46,078 bases of DNA from Desulfogranum japonicum DSM 18378 (GCF_000429945.1 NZ_AUCV01000033.1:24001-70078); one strand, 5' to 3'. Positions 16,982 through 25,597 are shown, counted from the first letter of the stretch. Notes: generated by a model not told the origin, from the letters alone. Translations and numbers: made by a program.

Positions 16982-17992
16982 ATGAAAGAAGTCTTAGATG
17001 CAGCACGTGAAAAAATGAAAGGCTATTGCCGGGTTTGTCCCCAGTGTAACGGCAAGGCCTGCGTGGGAGAGGTTCCCGGCATGGGCGGGCTTGGTACCGG
17101 CTCTTCCTTTGCCGCTAATCTCGAGGCACTGGCAAAGTATCGGTTTAATATGCGCCTTATCCATGACGTGACAAAACCTGACACCAGCATTGATTTTCTG
17201 GGGCGAAAACTATCCATGCCCGTACTGGCCGCCCCCATTGGCGGTGTGAGTTTTAATATGGGCGGAGGTATCACTGAAGAGGAATATACCGATGCGGTTA
17301 TCGGAGGTTGCGTAGCAGCAGGAACCCTCGGCTGTACAGGTGACGGCGTACCTGATTTTATCCATGAATCAGGCTTTGGTTCTATTACAAAGAATCAGGG
17401 ACAGGGAATCCCCTTTATTAAACCCTGGGAAGACGAAGAATTTTACCAGAAACTGGAAAAAGCACAGCAAACAGGGATCGATACCTTTGGTATGGATATT
17501 GATGCTGCAGGTCTGGTTACCCTGCGTGAAATGGGAAGACCTGTTTCTCCTAAAAACCCCTCACAGTTACGCAAAATTATTCAATCCACATCGCTCAAGT
17601 TCATTCTTAAAGGCGTGATGACTGTGGATGAAGCAGTGTTGGCTGCAGAAGTGGGTGTTGATGCCATTGTTGTGTCCAATCATGGGGGGCGAGTTCTGGA
17701 TTTCTCTCCAGGATCGGCAGATGTGCTGGAAGACATTGCTGACGCAGTGAAAGGTAAAGTTACCATTCTTGCCGATGGCGGTGTACGAAGCGGCGCAGAT
17801 GTATTGAAGCTGCTTGCCCTGGGGGCGGATGCTGTTATGATTGGCCGTCCCATTTCTGTGGCAGCCGTGGGCGGTCTGCAGCAGGGCGTGGAGAGCTATC
17901 TGGCCAAGATCAAGGGCGAGCTAATTCAGTCCATGGTGCTTACCGGCACAGCTACGGCTTCCATGGTGAGCAAAGAAATTTTGTATTCCTGA
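16982..17992 (+). CDS. FMN-dependent alpha-hydroxyacid dehydrogenase
   Basis: A 336-residue TIM-barrel flavoprotein of the lactate dehydrogenase/glycolate oxidase superfamily. Signatures include LAAPIGGVSFN, the active-site segment VVSNHGGRVLDFSPGS with its catalytic His and Arg, and ILADGGVRSGADVLK followed by GADAVMIGRP for FMN phosphate binding. The N-terminus carries C16, C19, C22 and C27 (CRVCPQCNGKAC), absent from classical LldD, which could hold an Fe-S cluster or zinc and link the flavin to an anaerobic electron acceptor. The likely reaction is oxidation of L-lactate or another 2-hydroxyacid. An AGGAG site precedes the start. It forms an operon with the exporter gene 20 bp downstream. 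Confidence 0.85.
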   Translation: MKEVLDAAREKMKGYCRVCPQCNGKACVGEVPGMGGLGTGSSFAANLEALAKYRFNMRLIHDVTKPDTSIDFLGRKLSMPVLAAPIGGVSFNMGGGITEEEYTDAVIGGCVAAGTLGCTGDGVPDFIHESGFGSITKNQGQGIPFIKPWEDEEFYQKLEKAQQTGIDTFGMDIDAAGLVTLREMGRPVSPKNPSQLRKIIQSTSLKFILKGVMTVDEAVLAAEVGVDAIVVSNHGGRVLDFSPGSADVLEDIADAVKGKVTILADGGVRSGADVLKLLALGADAVMIGRPISVAAVGGLQQGVESYLAKIKGELIQSMVLTGTATASMVSKEILYS

Positions 17993-18012
17993 TCAGGGAG
18001 AAGCGAGACATT

Positions 18013-18807
18013 ATGGAAATTATACTTCTCTATTTAGCTCTTGGGGCCTTTGGCGGCGTGCTTGCAGGACTCCTCGGCATTGGTGGCGGATTGGTTATTG
18101 TACCCATGCTCACCTTCAGCTTTGCGGCCCAGGGTATTCCCCATGAGCACATTCTGCACCTGGCGTTGGGAACTTCACTGACTTCAATCATTTTTACGTC
18201 CATTTCCAGCCTGCTGGCCCACCATAAGCGTGGAGCAGTTATTTGGCCCACTGTGATCAGTCTTACCCCTGGAATCCTGATCGGCACCTTTTTCGGTACC
18301 TGGGTGGCAGCGCAGTTGTCCACCAATTTTCTGAAAATCTTTTTCGGGGTTTTTCTGCTTTACGTGGCTACGCAGATGCTGCTGGGCATTAAACCCAAGG
18401 CATCTCGGGAATTGCCAGGCACCACCGGTATGTTTGCCTCTGGCAGCATCATCGGTATCTTTTCCAGCCTGGTGGGAATTGGCGGAGGCACTTTGTCTGT
18501 TCCTTTCCTGGTGTTTCACAATACAGCCATGCACAAGGCAATTGGTACAGCAGCTGCCATTGGCCTGCCCATTGCCCTGGCCGGCTCTGCAGGCAATATC
18601 CTCAACGGCTGGTCTGCAGAAGGGCTTCCAGCCGGATGCATCGGCTATGTATATTTGACAGCACTGATCGGTATTGTGGCAGCCAGTGTCTGCACTGCCC
18701 CCCTAGGTGCAAAACTGGCCCATAGCCTGCCCGTGGCAAAGTTAAAACGAATTTTTGCCATTCTTTTGTATGTGGTGGGAATTAAGATGTTGATCGGTGG
18801 GTTATAA
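18013..18807 (+). CDS. TauE/SafE (TSUP) family membrane transporter
   Basis: A 264-residue protein with about eight membrane helices and the duplicated TSUP signature: LLGIGGGLVIVPML near residue 21 and LVGIGGGTLSVPFLV near residue 155. TSUP proteins move sulfite, sulfoacetate or other organic anions across the inner membrane. It lies 20 bp behind the hydroxyacid dehydrogenase with its own GGGAG site, so co-transcription is expected. It may transport the hydroxyacid substrate or a sulfonated product. The substrate cannot be decided from sequence. Confidence 0.85.
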   Translation: MEIILLYLALGAFGGVLAGLLGIGGGLVIVPMLTFSFAAQGIPHEHILHLALGTSLTSIIFTSISSLLAHHKRGAVIWPTVISLTPGILIGTFFGTWVAAQLSTNFLKIFFGVFLLYVATQMLLGIKPKASRELPGTTGMFASGSIIGIFSSLVGIGGGTLSVPFLVFHNTAMHKAIGTAAAIGLPIALAGSAGNILNGWSAEGLPAGCIGYVYLTALIGIVAASVCTAPLGAKLAHSLPVAKLKRIFAILLYVVGIKMLIGGL

Positions 18808-18824
18808 AACGGGAATAAAAAGAA

Positions 18825-18854
18825 ACCTGGCAGGGGGAAATCTCCCTGCCAGGT
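18825..18854 (+). terminator. Hairpin after the TSUP gene, probable terminator
   Basis: ACCTGGCAGGG pairs perfectly with CCCTGCCAGGT around an 8-nt loop, 17 bp after the stop codon. No T-run follows on the plus strand, while A-rich sequence precedes it, so the T-tract is on the opposite strand. Termination efficiency is uncertain. Confidence 0.5.
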
Positions 18855-18892
18855 ATGGTATTATCTCCAAAATACATTCACTTGTAACTGAT

Positions 18893-19130
18893 CACAGTTC
18901 CTCCATCTTCAGCACAGCTTTGCCGCAGCCAATAATCGCAAAATTCTTTTTAGCCGCAAGCAGTTATTATATGCATCTGCGCTATGGGAGAAGGGTACTG
19001 AAATGCTCTTCCAGTCTTTGACACGGTCGCCACAGATACCATCCCTTGGAAGTATGACAGGGAGATTTTCCATGGCATAAAGAGAAGCTTTGGAGTATGG
19101 AACAGAAAAATGCTCACTGATTAATTCAAG
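18893..19130 (-). pseudogene. Possible gene remnant on the minus strand
   Basis: Upstream of the LysE-like gene the minus strand reads a protein-like stretch (about 19130-18960, including SVPYSKASLYAMENLPVILP) and, in another frame to about 18898, AAKKNFAIIGCGKAVLKM ending in EEL and a stop. Neither part has a start codon of its own. The two frames together look like a broken C-terminal gene fragment. No family is recognised and chance is possible. The remaining intergenic sequence contains only a short GTAACTGATCACAG end of repeat family B near 18884-18897. Confidence 0.2.
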
Positions 19131-19143
19131 ATGGTTCCCTTCT

Positions 19144-19779
19144 ATGTTTACAGCTCTGGTTACTATTTTTACCACCAGTTTTATGATAGCCCTTTCCGGA
19201 GCTCTCATGCCCGGACCCGTACTGACAGTTACCGTGACTGAAAGTACTCGACGGGGAGCTTTTGCCGGGCCATTGATGATGCTTGGGCACGGAATCCTTG
19301 AGCTTGCCCTGATCGTGGCTCTTTTGGCAGGACTGGCACCTTTGCTCAATCAGGATAAGGTCTTTATAACTGTTTCTGTTGTGGGGGGAGTAATCCTTCT
19401 GTGGATGGGAGTGAGTATGCTTCGTCAGTTGCCTGATACTTCACTTACCGTGGAAGCATCATCGGATAAATCCAGAAATCTGGTACTGGCCGGTATCCTG
19501 CTGAGTCTTGCCAACCCATACTGGTTAATCTGGTGGGCAACTATTGGCATGGGATACATTGTTGTGTCTGTGAAGTATGGTGCGGCAGGGGTTGCGGCCT
19601 TTTTTTCAGGACATATTCTTGCCGATTTTATCTGGTACAGCCTGGTATCCTTTGGGGTAGCCAGAGGCAAACGGTTTTTAAGTGATGGCGCATACCGAAA
19701 ATTGATTGGTTTTTGTGCTTCCTTCCTGCTTCTTTTTTCCTGTTATTTTTTCTATTCAGCAATAGATCGCCTGGTGTAA
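19144..19779 (+). CDS. LysE/RhtB-type translocator
   Basis: An integral membrane protein of about 211 residues, with six predicted helices, of the LysE superfamily of amino acid and small-molecule exporters. The N-terminal SGALMPGPVLTVTVTESTRRGAF segment matches the conserved PGP motif after the first helix, and LANPYWLIWWATIG is the typical second motif. The open frame extends to 19090, but MFTALVTIFTTSFMIALSG at 19144 starts at the family's normal position. No clear ribosome binding site is seen. The substrate is not deducible from the neighbours. Confidence 0.8.
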   Translation: MFTALVTIFTTSFMIALSGALMPGPVLTVTVTESTRRGAFAGPLMMLGHGILELALIVALLAGLAPLLNQDKVFITVSVVGGVILLWMGVSMLRQLPDTSLTVEASSDKSRNLVLAGILLSLANPYWLIWWATIGMGYIVVSVKYGAAGVAAFFSGHILADFIWYSLVSFGVARGKRFLSDGAYRKLIGFCASFLLLFSCYFFYSAIDRLV

Positions 19780-19795
19780 AAATCAGGGGAAACGT

Positions 19796-19831
19796 GTAAT
19801 GCGCATAGAGCGGAGTCGCTCTATGCGTTAC
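19796..19831. terminator. Intergenic hairpin between convergent genes
   Basis: GCATAGAGCG (19803-19812), loop GAGT, and CGCTCTATGC (19817-19826) form a perfect 10-bp stem, with further pairing of GTAA and TTAC outside. It lies 17 bp after the LysE-like stop and 34 bp before the convergent transporter's stop. It could act as a bidirectional terminator, although no T-run is present. Confidence 0.5.
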
Positions 19832-19864
19832 CTGCATATCTGGTCTACTGTCTGTGATTTCGGA

Positions 19865-20869
19865 TTATGCTTCCTGGGCTTCAGGTGTGACAGACTGAGG
19901 AAGCTCACCAAATACCGAGTCGGTGAATCGTACGTACCAGGCGGCGGACTGTACCTGAATAATATATGCCAGGGCGATTACCAGGGCTGCATTGGCTCCG
20001 GCTTCACCAAAAGCATTGATGGCAATGGCCAGGGCAATGGACAGGTTGCGCATAACCGTACCGTAAACCAAAGCGATCCCATCGTTGCGTCCAAACATTG
20101 TCTTGCCAACTACGGTGGACAGTGCAAAGTTAAGACCGTAGAGAATCAGCAAGGGCAGAAAAATTGATACCAGCATTCCAGGTTGCGCAGTGATGGTCTT
20201 TGCCTTCAGTGCCATGGCAACAAAGACAATGCCCAGGACACCTATGGTGGATAGAGCCGGGAAACGTGGCGCGACCTTTGCTTTAAATTCATTCATGCCA
20301 TATTTCTTCAATAGAAACTGGCGGGTCAGATATCCTGCTGCCATGGGCAAAAACACTATAAAGATAATCTGTTGCACTACCTTTGCAAAATTTACATCAA
20401 CCTGCGCCCCAAGAAGCCATTGCACATAAAAGGGGGTGGCAAGCGAGCCCAGAGTGAGGCCGATCACAGTCATATTGATGGCTGCTCCCATATTGCCCTT
20501 GGCAAAGCCTGTCCAGGAGATGGTCATCCCGCTTGTGGGCAGGAGGGCCGCCAGCAGGAGGCCCAGTGCCATGTATGGTTGGCCTGGAAAGAAAATTTTT
20601 CCCAGACCAAAAGCAACAAAGGGAATCAGACCAAAATTAATGAGCTGGGTCATTGATTGCAGCTTCATATCCATGCCCTGTTTCAGGTGGTTGATGTTCA
20701 GGGTGACCATCATAGGGTAGACCATGAGAAAAGTCATCGGAATGATGAGTATTTTAAGGCTTTTTATCAGTTGTGGCGATGTCAGTACGCCAAAAATACA
20801 ACCAGCAATCATGAGCGTTGGAATCGCGTATACCAGGTTTTTATTTATCTTGATCAGATATTTCCACAT
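19865..20869 (-). CDS. ACR3/bile acid:sodium symporter family transporter
   Basis: A 334-residue membrane protein with about ten helices of the BART superfamily. Motifs such as PMMVTLNINHL, GLLLAALLPTSGMTISWTGFAKGN and LVYGTVMRNLSIALAIAI resemble ACR3 arsenite permeases and related bile acid:sodium symporters. No arsR or arsC gene is nearby, so an arsenite role is not supported by context; organic anion transport is equally possible. An AGAGG site lies just before ATG 20869. It is convergent with the LysE-like gene. Confidence 0.8.
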   Translation of the reverse strand: MWKYLIKINKNLVYAIPTLMIAGCIFGVLTSPQLIKSLKILIIPMTFLMVYPMMVTLNINHLKQGMDMKLQSMTQLINFGLIPFVAFGLGKIFFPGQPYMALGLLLAALLPTSGMTISWTGFAKGNMGAAINMTVIGLTLGSLATPFYVQWLLGAQVDVNFAKVVQQIIFIVFLPMAAGYLTRQFLLKKYGMNEFKAKVAPRFPALSTIGVLGIVFVAMALKAKTITAQPGMLVSIFLPLLILYGLNFALSTVVGKTMFGRNDGIALVYGTVMRNLSIALAIAINAFGEAGANAALVIALAYIIQVQSAAWYVRFTDSVFGELPQSVTPEAQEA

Positions 20870-20926
20870 GGTTGCACCTCTCGATGGTTACAGACTGTCT
20901 AGGGATATACACTTTGTTTATCTCGC

Positions 20927-21085
20927 GTAACTGCTCACAATGCACCTGATCTTTCCGCGATCAGCCTGGCTTACGTATGGCCCAATACGCTGCGCCAGCC
21001 TGCTTGCAAAAAACTCAGGCACCCTGTAACCAGTTACAAATACAGGGGAGTTTCAAGCTTATTCGTCTCCCCTATGAGTAGCTAC
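20927..21085. repeat. Dispersed repeat family B, copy B4 (second subtype)
   Basis: The core 20927-21037 runs from GTAACTGCTCACAA to TGTAACCAGTTAC and contains a GATC...GATC hairpin plus an inner GGCTTACGTATG...CAATACGCTGCGCC stretch. It continues with AAATACAGGGGAG to CTCCCCTATGAGTAGCTAC. The reverse complement of 33301-33459 is nearly the same along its whole length. The extended right end coincides with the stop codon of the DUF302 gene. Confidence 0.8.
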
Positions 21086-21501
21086 TATCTTGCTTCATCA
21101 ATCATCGAATGAATCGTACTATGCGTTCCTGCAAGTGATTCCGGAAATTTTGGGTCTTCAGGGACCAGCGCTTCTATGTCTTCCTGTTCATAGCTCAGGT
21201 ATCGAATTTGTGTTGTACTGTTTTTAGTGAAAACATGGACAAACTTGGGCATGAGGATGGCCCGTTCAGGGTTGGCCGTTAAACTTTTATCAGCTTTTGT
21301 GGGTTTACAGATCTGGATCATATGCAGATCGAAATCTTCCGGGACATTGCCGCCATGTTCGGTAAAAGTTTTTTTCATATCCATGGTAGCGGCGTTGTTG
21401 ATGACAAAATTTTTTGATCTGGCAATGGCGGCAAAATCCTGCACAAAGGTGGCTACGCTTTTATCGCTTTCCACAGCATAGACATTTGTATTTCTCTGCA
21501 T
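21085..21501 (-). CDS. DUF302 family protein
   Basis: The product, about 138 residues, begins MQRNTNVYAVESDKSV. The segment HMIQICKPTKADKSLTANPE followed by RAILMPKFVHVFT matches the DUF302 core (a conserved Cys-Pro-containing strand, then a Pro-containing strand). The function of the family is unknown. The frame stays open to 21543, but GAGGGG lies at the right distance from ATG 21501, so that start is chosen. It is divergent from the sigma-54 activator at 21750, with twin palindromes between them, so the two may be co-regulated. Confidence 0.75.
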   Translation of the reverse strand: MQRNTNVYAVESDKSVATFVQDFAAIARSKNFVINNAATMDMKKTFTEHGGNVPEDFDLHMIQICKPTKADKSLTANPERAILMPKFVHVFTKNSTTQIRYLSYEQEDIEALVPEDPKFPESLAGTHSTIHSMIDEAR

Positions 21502-21669
21502 GGGTAGGGCCCCTCGTTTGTTACTCATGGTTGTTTCAGGCAAACTCGATTGTCAACACTGTAGAACAGTGCGAGTTGTATTGTATTTCTGAATAGATAA
21601 CAAAATATATGCCAGAAGATGTTTTTTGTTGTAAAGCGTTGAAATGGTGAGTGTATTTTGAGATCATGC

Positions 21670-21731
21670 TTGACAGTGGTTCATGTTTCCTGTATGACGT
21701 AACGTTACTATTGCATGTTTGGTAACGTTAC
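21670..21731 (+). promoter_or_regulatory. Promoter with twin GTAACGTTAC palindromes
   Basis: TTGACA (21670-21675), a 17-bp spacer and TATGAC (21693-21698) form a plausible promoter for the activator gene. Two identical 10-bp palindromes, GTAACGTTAC, lie at 21699-21708 and 21722-21731, centred 23 bp apart, roughly two helical turns. This looks like a paired operator overlapping the transcription start, possibly also serving the divergent DUF302 gene. Confidence 0.6.
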
Positions 21732-21749
21732 TCTTTGCAGAGGTAACAG

Positions 21750-23153
21750 GTGGAGAAAACAAAAGGCAGTATTCTCAATGAACAGTTTGTCAGCAGGATT
21801 ATTGATTCCATGGCGGATGGGGTTTTTATCATGGATGACAAAGGCCGCATTACCTACTGGAATCGGTCCATGGAGCGCATCAGTGGCTACACAAGCGGAG
21901 AAGCTCTGGGCAAAACCTGTGCGTTGTTGAGTTGCAGCAGATGCTTTGGCAAAAGTTGTCCCGCAGATGCCAACAGATGCAAAATCTTCGAGCGTGGCTA
22001 CTCTGAAGCCAAGGAATGCCACCTGCAGCACAAAGACGGTCGCGATATTCCGATAATTAAAAACGCCAGTGTGGTAAAAGCCAATGATGGCAGTATACTT
22101 GGGATTGTTGAAACAGTAACAGATCTCACTGAACTCAACAGGGCCAGAGCAGAAGCTGAACAGGCATCTCTCAGGCTGGGCGAGATGCACAGGCTGGATA
22201 ACATCATTGGCAAGAGCGAAGCCATGACCAAACTGTTTGCAGCAGTGAAAATGGCTGCTGCCAGTGATGCAACGATTCTGATCCATGGTGAGAGCGGTAC
22301 CGGAAAAGAGCTTATCGCAGGAGCCATTCATTTTAACAGTGATCGCAGGACCAATCCCCTTGTTACCGTGAATTGCAGCGCCTTGCCGGAAACCTTGCTG
22401 GAAAGTGAACTGTTCGGCCATGTGAAAGGGGCATATACAGGAGCTGTACGTTCCAGGACCGGGCGTTTTGAAGAGGCGACAGGAGGAACCATTTTCCTTG
22501 ATGAAATTGGCGAACTGAGCCCCTTTATCCAGGTCAAACTTCTTCGGGTGTTGCAGGAACGTGAGATCGAACGGGTTGGGGAATCTGTTAAACGCAAGGT
22601 AAATATCAGAGTGGTTGCAGCCACAAACAAAGATCTGAGAGAAATGATCCGCGATAAAACCTTTCGTGAAGATCTGTATTATCGCCTGCATGTTTTTCCG
22701 CTTTCTGTGCCACCGCTGCGCGAACGGAAGGAAGACATTCCGCTTCTGGTGAGTCATTTTATAGACAAGCTGAAACAGAACACCGGAAAGCAGATTGTAG
22801 ATGCCTCGCGGGAAGTCATGCGTGCTTTTCTCGATTATGACTGGCCTGGTAATGTGAGGGAGTTGGAGAATGCTATCGAACATGCTTTTGTTCTCTGCGG
22901 CAGGGATCGGATAGAGCTTGATGATCTACCCGACAATCTCCGGAATCCCACTGCTCACAAACTTGATGCGGTAACCCGTCCTGTGGAGACAAAAAAATCC
23001 AGGGTAACAAGGGAGGAACTTTTTACACTCCTCCATGATTGCCAGTGGAACAAGGCCGAGGTGGCGAGAAGGCTTGGGGTCAGCCACACCTCGGTGTGGA
23101 AATATATGAAAAAATGGGATATCCCTCTACGACCTCAGGGGCGCGGTAGATAA
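21750..23153 (+). CDS. Sigma-54-dependent activator with cysteine-rich PAS domain
   Basis: A 467-residue enhancer-binding protein. It has a PAS domain (about 10-135), an AAA+ domain (about 150-380) with Walker A GESGTGKE, the sigma-54 contact loop GAYTGA and Walker B IFLDEIGE, and a C-terminal Fis-type HTH (EVARRLGVSHTSVWKYMKKW). The PAS domain contains a cysteine cluster (CALLSCSRCFGKSCPADANR, then C) that may bind metal or Fe-S and sense redox. GTG 21750 is chosen because AGAGG lies 7 nt upstream; the next in-frame ATG at 21810 would cut into the PAS domain. Targets are unknown. Confidence 0.9.
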   Translation: MEKTKGSILNEQFVSRIIDSMADGVFIMDDKGRITYWNRSMERISGYTSGEALGKTCALLSCSRCFGKSCPADANRCKIFERGYSEAKECHLQHKDGRDIPIIKNASVVKANDGSILGIVETVTDLTELNRARAEAEQASLRLGEMHRLDNIIGKSEAMTKLFAAVKMAAASDATILIHGESGTGKELIAGAIHFNSDRRTNPLVTVNCSALPETLLESELFGHVKGAYTGAVRSRTGRFEEATGGTIFLDEIGELSPFIQVKLLRVLQEREIERVGESVKRKVNIRVVAATNKDLREMIRDKTFREDLYYRLHVFPLSVPPLRERKEDIPLLVSHFIDKLKQNTGKQIVDASREVMRAFLDYDWPGNVRELENAIEHAFVLCGRDRIELDDLPDNLRNPTAHKLDAVTRPVETKKSRVTREELFTLLHDCQWNKAEVARRLGVSHTSVWKYMKKWDIPLRPQGRGR

Positions 23154-23260
23154 TATGCTGTAACCAGTAACCAGTAATCCGGATCACGGATTGTTTTTAT
23201 ATTGGTTGAAACTGCAGGGCTTGTTCTGTTTGTGGCATGTCCGCAGTTGGTGTTATGGTT

Positions 23261-23296
23261 GCCGGTGTTTGCCGGTGTTTGCCGGTGTTTGCCGGT
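23261..23296. repeat. 10-bp tandem repeat
   Basis: GCCGGTGTTT occurs three times in perfect tandem (23261-23290), followed by a partial fourth copy, GCCGGT. It lies in the 312-bp gap between the two activator genes, where no other gene is supported. A GTAACCAGTAACCAGTAA stretch near 23160 resembles ends of repeat family B. Confidence 0.8.
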
Positions 23297-23465
23297 AACA
23301 GGTGTTGAATTTTTCTGCAAATCCGGCAGGTTCTGGTATGTTCGAAGGGAGAGGCAAACATACCGGGCTGCCGGATTGGCACCCTTTACAGGAGGGGGAG
23401 ATTTTTCCTCGGCAGCTATTGTTTTATATTCCATTACGGACTTCAGCATCGCGAAAGGGGGGATC

Positions 23466-25559
23466 ATGAAGGTCGTAAAGGTCATGGATACTGAAATAGC
23501 AGTTCTTTCAGTTGATGACTCCTTGCAACAGGCAGCAAAACTGCTGGAACAAACTGATCGGCAGGAAATTGTGGTGGTACACCCGGATTTTTCACCTGCA
23601 GGCCTGTTAAGTCACCGTGAGATACTTCGCGCCATTGGTCAGGGAATGACTGTGGATGGGGCTATCGGCCCAATGGTGAATACCCATTTTGGCGTGACAG
23701 ATCCTGATTCATCGTTATCTGCTTTGGATTCCGACGGTTATGGGCACTGGATAGTATATGCCCAGGGCAAACCTGTGGGCCTTGTCCGATATGCTGAGGT
23801 CGCCGAGAACGGTTTTCAAGATCCCAGGCATCTTTTTCGGCATCTCGGCAGGCTCATGGAAAGTGTTCAACTTCCTGTTCTGGTTCAGGATATTTCTTCC
23901 ACCATTGTGGTTGCCAACAGCACAGCCTGCCAGGTAATAGGCCTTGCTTCGGAATCCATTATCAGCCATCCCATAGGCTCCATTCTAACGTCACTTGGCT
24001 CTGAAGACAGACGCAGCGTTGGCACTATGGAGTTCATCCAAAGATTCCGTCTACATGGGGTCACCTATATGGCCACCTGGGCACCGGTCAATCTTCGGGG
24101 GAAAGAGGTAGGTGCATGTGCCATTTTGGGAGACTGTACCGAAAGCGAGGTCATGTTTGATGAACTTTCCCATGCCCGGGATGTTTCCAAAGAACTCAGC
24201 GCAATCATAGAATCTTCCTTTGATGGTATTTATGTTACCGATGGTCGCAGTCGTACATTACGGGTGAACAGAGCGTATGAACGGATCACCGGCATTAAGA
24301 GCAATGAGGTTGTGGGCAAGACCATGACTGATTTGGTTGAAGGAGGAATGTATAATGAATCTGCAACGTTACGTGTTCTCAGGGAAAAGCATCCGGTGAC
24401 CATTGTCCAGAACATTATGAAAACAGGCAAAACCATTGTTGCCACCGGTAATCCGGTATTTGACGAACAGGGCAACATTTTCCGGGTAGTCACCAATGTT
24501 CGGGATGTGACGGAATTGAATCGTTTGCAGGAGCAGATCGAAAAGATGGAGCAGCTCCAGTCCCGTTATGAAATGGAGTTGCAGCAACTGCGCAAAAACA
24601 GCAAAGATCATAAAAGATTCGTGCTGAAGTCGAAAAAGATGAAGGAGATCTACGCCTTGGCGCTCAAGCTGGCCAAGGTGGATTCCACCATTCTCATCCA
24701 GGGAGATTCAGGGGTGGGGAAAGAGGTGTTCTGCGAGATTATCCATAGCAATGGAGTACGGCAAAAGAAGCCATTTATAAAGATCAGCTGTGCTGCTATT
24801 CCTGAAAATCTGTTGGAATCCGAGTTGTTTGGGTATGCACCCGGTTCATTCACTGGAGCCAGTAAAGAGGGGCGGGCCGGAATTTTCGAGGTAGCGCACG
24901 GGGGCACCATCTTTCTTGATGAGATAGGTGAGATGCCCATGAGTTTGCAGGTGAAATTGCTGCGTGTATTGCAGGAAAGAGAAATCGTACGCATAGGCGG
25001 GTCTAAACCGATCAAGGTGGATACACGTATTGTAGCAGCCACAAATCGTGACCTGGAAGAAATGGTGAAGAATAAAGATTTTCGAAAAGATCTCTTTTTT
25101 CGCCTAAATGTTGTGCCTGTCATGATCCCGCCGCTTCGAGAGCGTAAGGAGGCAATCAGTCATTTTATTTTCTTCTTTCTTGAAAAGCACAATAAAAAAT
25201 ACGGATTCAGCAGGCAGATAACCCCGGAAGCCGTTGATGCCATGATAGAGTACGATTGGCCCGGCAATGTGCGTGAATTGGAAAACCTGATAGAACGTCT
25301 GGTGGTCATGTCTCAAGGCGAGATAATCACCGCCGATGATCTGCCCAGCAAGATCAGGTCAGTGCAGGTACTGCACAATGGCATCAGCCGAGAAGATAAA
25401 CCCCTTAAGGCTGCACTGGCAGAATTTGAATATCAGTTGCTGAGTGCTGCCCTGGAAAAATATGGCAGTTCCCGGAAAGCTGCCATGGTCCTTGGAATAA
25501 ACCAATCCACCGTTGTCCGTAAGGCTAATCGTCTGGGGATTCGGATTGGTACTGAGTGA
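23466..25559 (+). CDS. Sigma-54-dependent activator, CBS-PAS-PAS-AAA-Fis (paralogue 1)
   Basis: A 697-residue enhancer-binding protein. Residues 1-115 form a CBS-like pair (LSVDDSLQQAAKLLEQTDRQ), then two PAS domains (about 130-235 and 245-355), a coiled-coil linker (EQIEKMEQLQSRYEMELQQL), an AAA+ domain with Walker A GDSGVGKE, contact loop GSFTGA (usual GAFTGA, so Ala is replaced by Ser), Walker B IFLDEIGE, and a Fis HTH (AAMVLGINQSTVVRKANRLG). The frame is open from 23202, but ATG 23466 follows a GGGGGG site and matches the paralogue's N-terminus. It is followed by the GATGCATC palindromes and a permease gene. Confidence 0.92.
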   Translation: MKVVKVMDTEIAVLSVDDSLQQAAKLLEQTDRQEIVVVHPDFSPAGLLSHREILRAIGQGMTVDGAIGPMVNTHFGVTDPDSSLSALDSDGYGHWIVYAQGKPVGLVRYAEVAENGFQDPRHLFRHLGRLMESVQLPVLVQDISSTIVVANSTACQVIGLASESIISHPIGSILTSLGSEDRRSVGTMEFIQRFRLHGVTYMATWAPVNLRGKEVGACAILGDCTESEVMFDELSHARDVSKELSAIIESSFDGIYVTDGRSRTLRVNRAYERITGIKSNEVVGKTMTDLVEGGMYNESATLRVLREKHPVTIVQNIMKTGKTIVATGNPVFDEQGNIFRVVTNVRDVTELNRLQEQIEKMEQLQSRYEMELQQLRKNSKDHKRFVLKSKKMKEIYALALKLAKVDSTILIQGDSGVGKEVFCEIIHSNGVRQKKPFIKISCAAIPENLLESELFGYAPGSFTGASKEGRAGIFEVAHGGTIFLDEIGEMPMSLQVKLLRVLQEREIVRIGGSKPIKVDTRIVAATNRDLEEMVKNKDFRKDLFFRLNVVPVMIPPLRERKEAISHFIFFFLEKHNKKYGFSRQITPEAVDAMIEYDWPGNVRELENLIERLVVMSQGEIITADDLPSKIRSVQVLHNGISREDKPLKAALAEFEYQLLSAALEKYGSSRKAAMVLGINQSTVVRKANRLGIRIGTE

Positions 25560-25561
25560 TT

Positions 25562-25597
25562 GATGCATTTGTGCATATGTCGATGCATTTGTGCATC
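25562..25597. promoter_or_regulatory. Two tandem GATGCA-N4-TGCAT palindromes
   Basis: GATGCATTTGTGCAT occurs at 25562-25576 and again at 25582-25596, exactly 20 bp apart. Each is a palindrome with a TTTG centre, and the second is perfect (GATGCATTTGTGCATC). They begin 3 bp after the activator stop codon. The spacing of about two helical turns suggests binding of a dimeric protein to paired sites. Confidence 0.55.

Noticed and set aside
19799-20167. 122-residue plus-strand open frame over the hairpin and transporter 3' end
   Set aside because: Its first codons encode the intergenic hairpin and the rest is antisense to the ACR3-like gene.
19865-20869. Arsenite resistance operon
   Set aside because: No arsR, arsC or arsM gene is adjacent; the transporter family is broader than arsenite efflux.
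23202-23465. 88-residue N-terminal extension of the activator
   Set aside because: It includes the 10-bp tandem repeat and Cys/Trp-rich low-quality sequence. ATG 23466 has a good ribosome binding site and matches the paralogue start.
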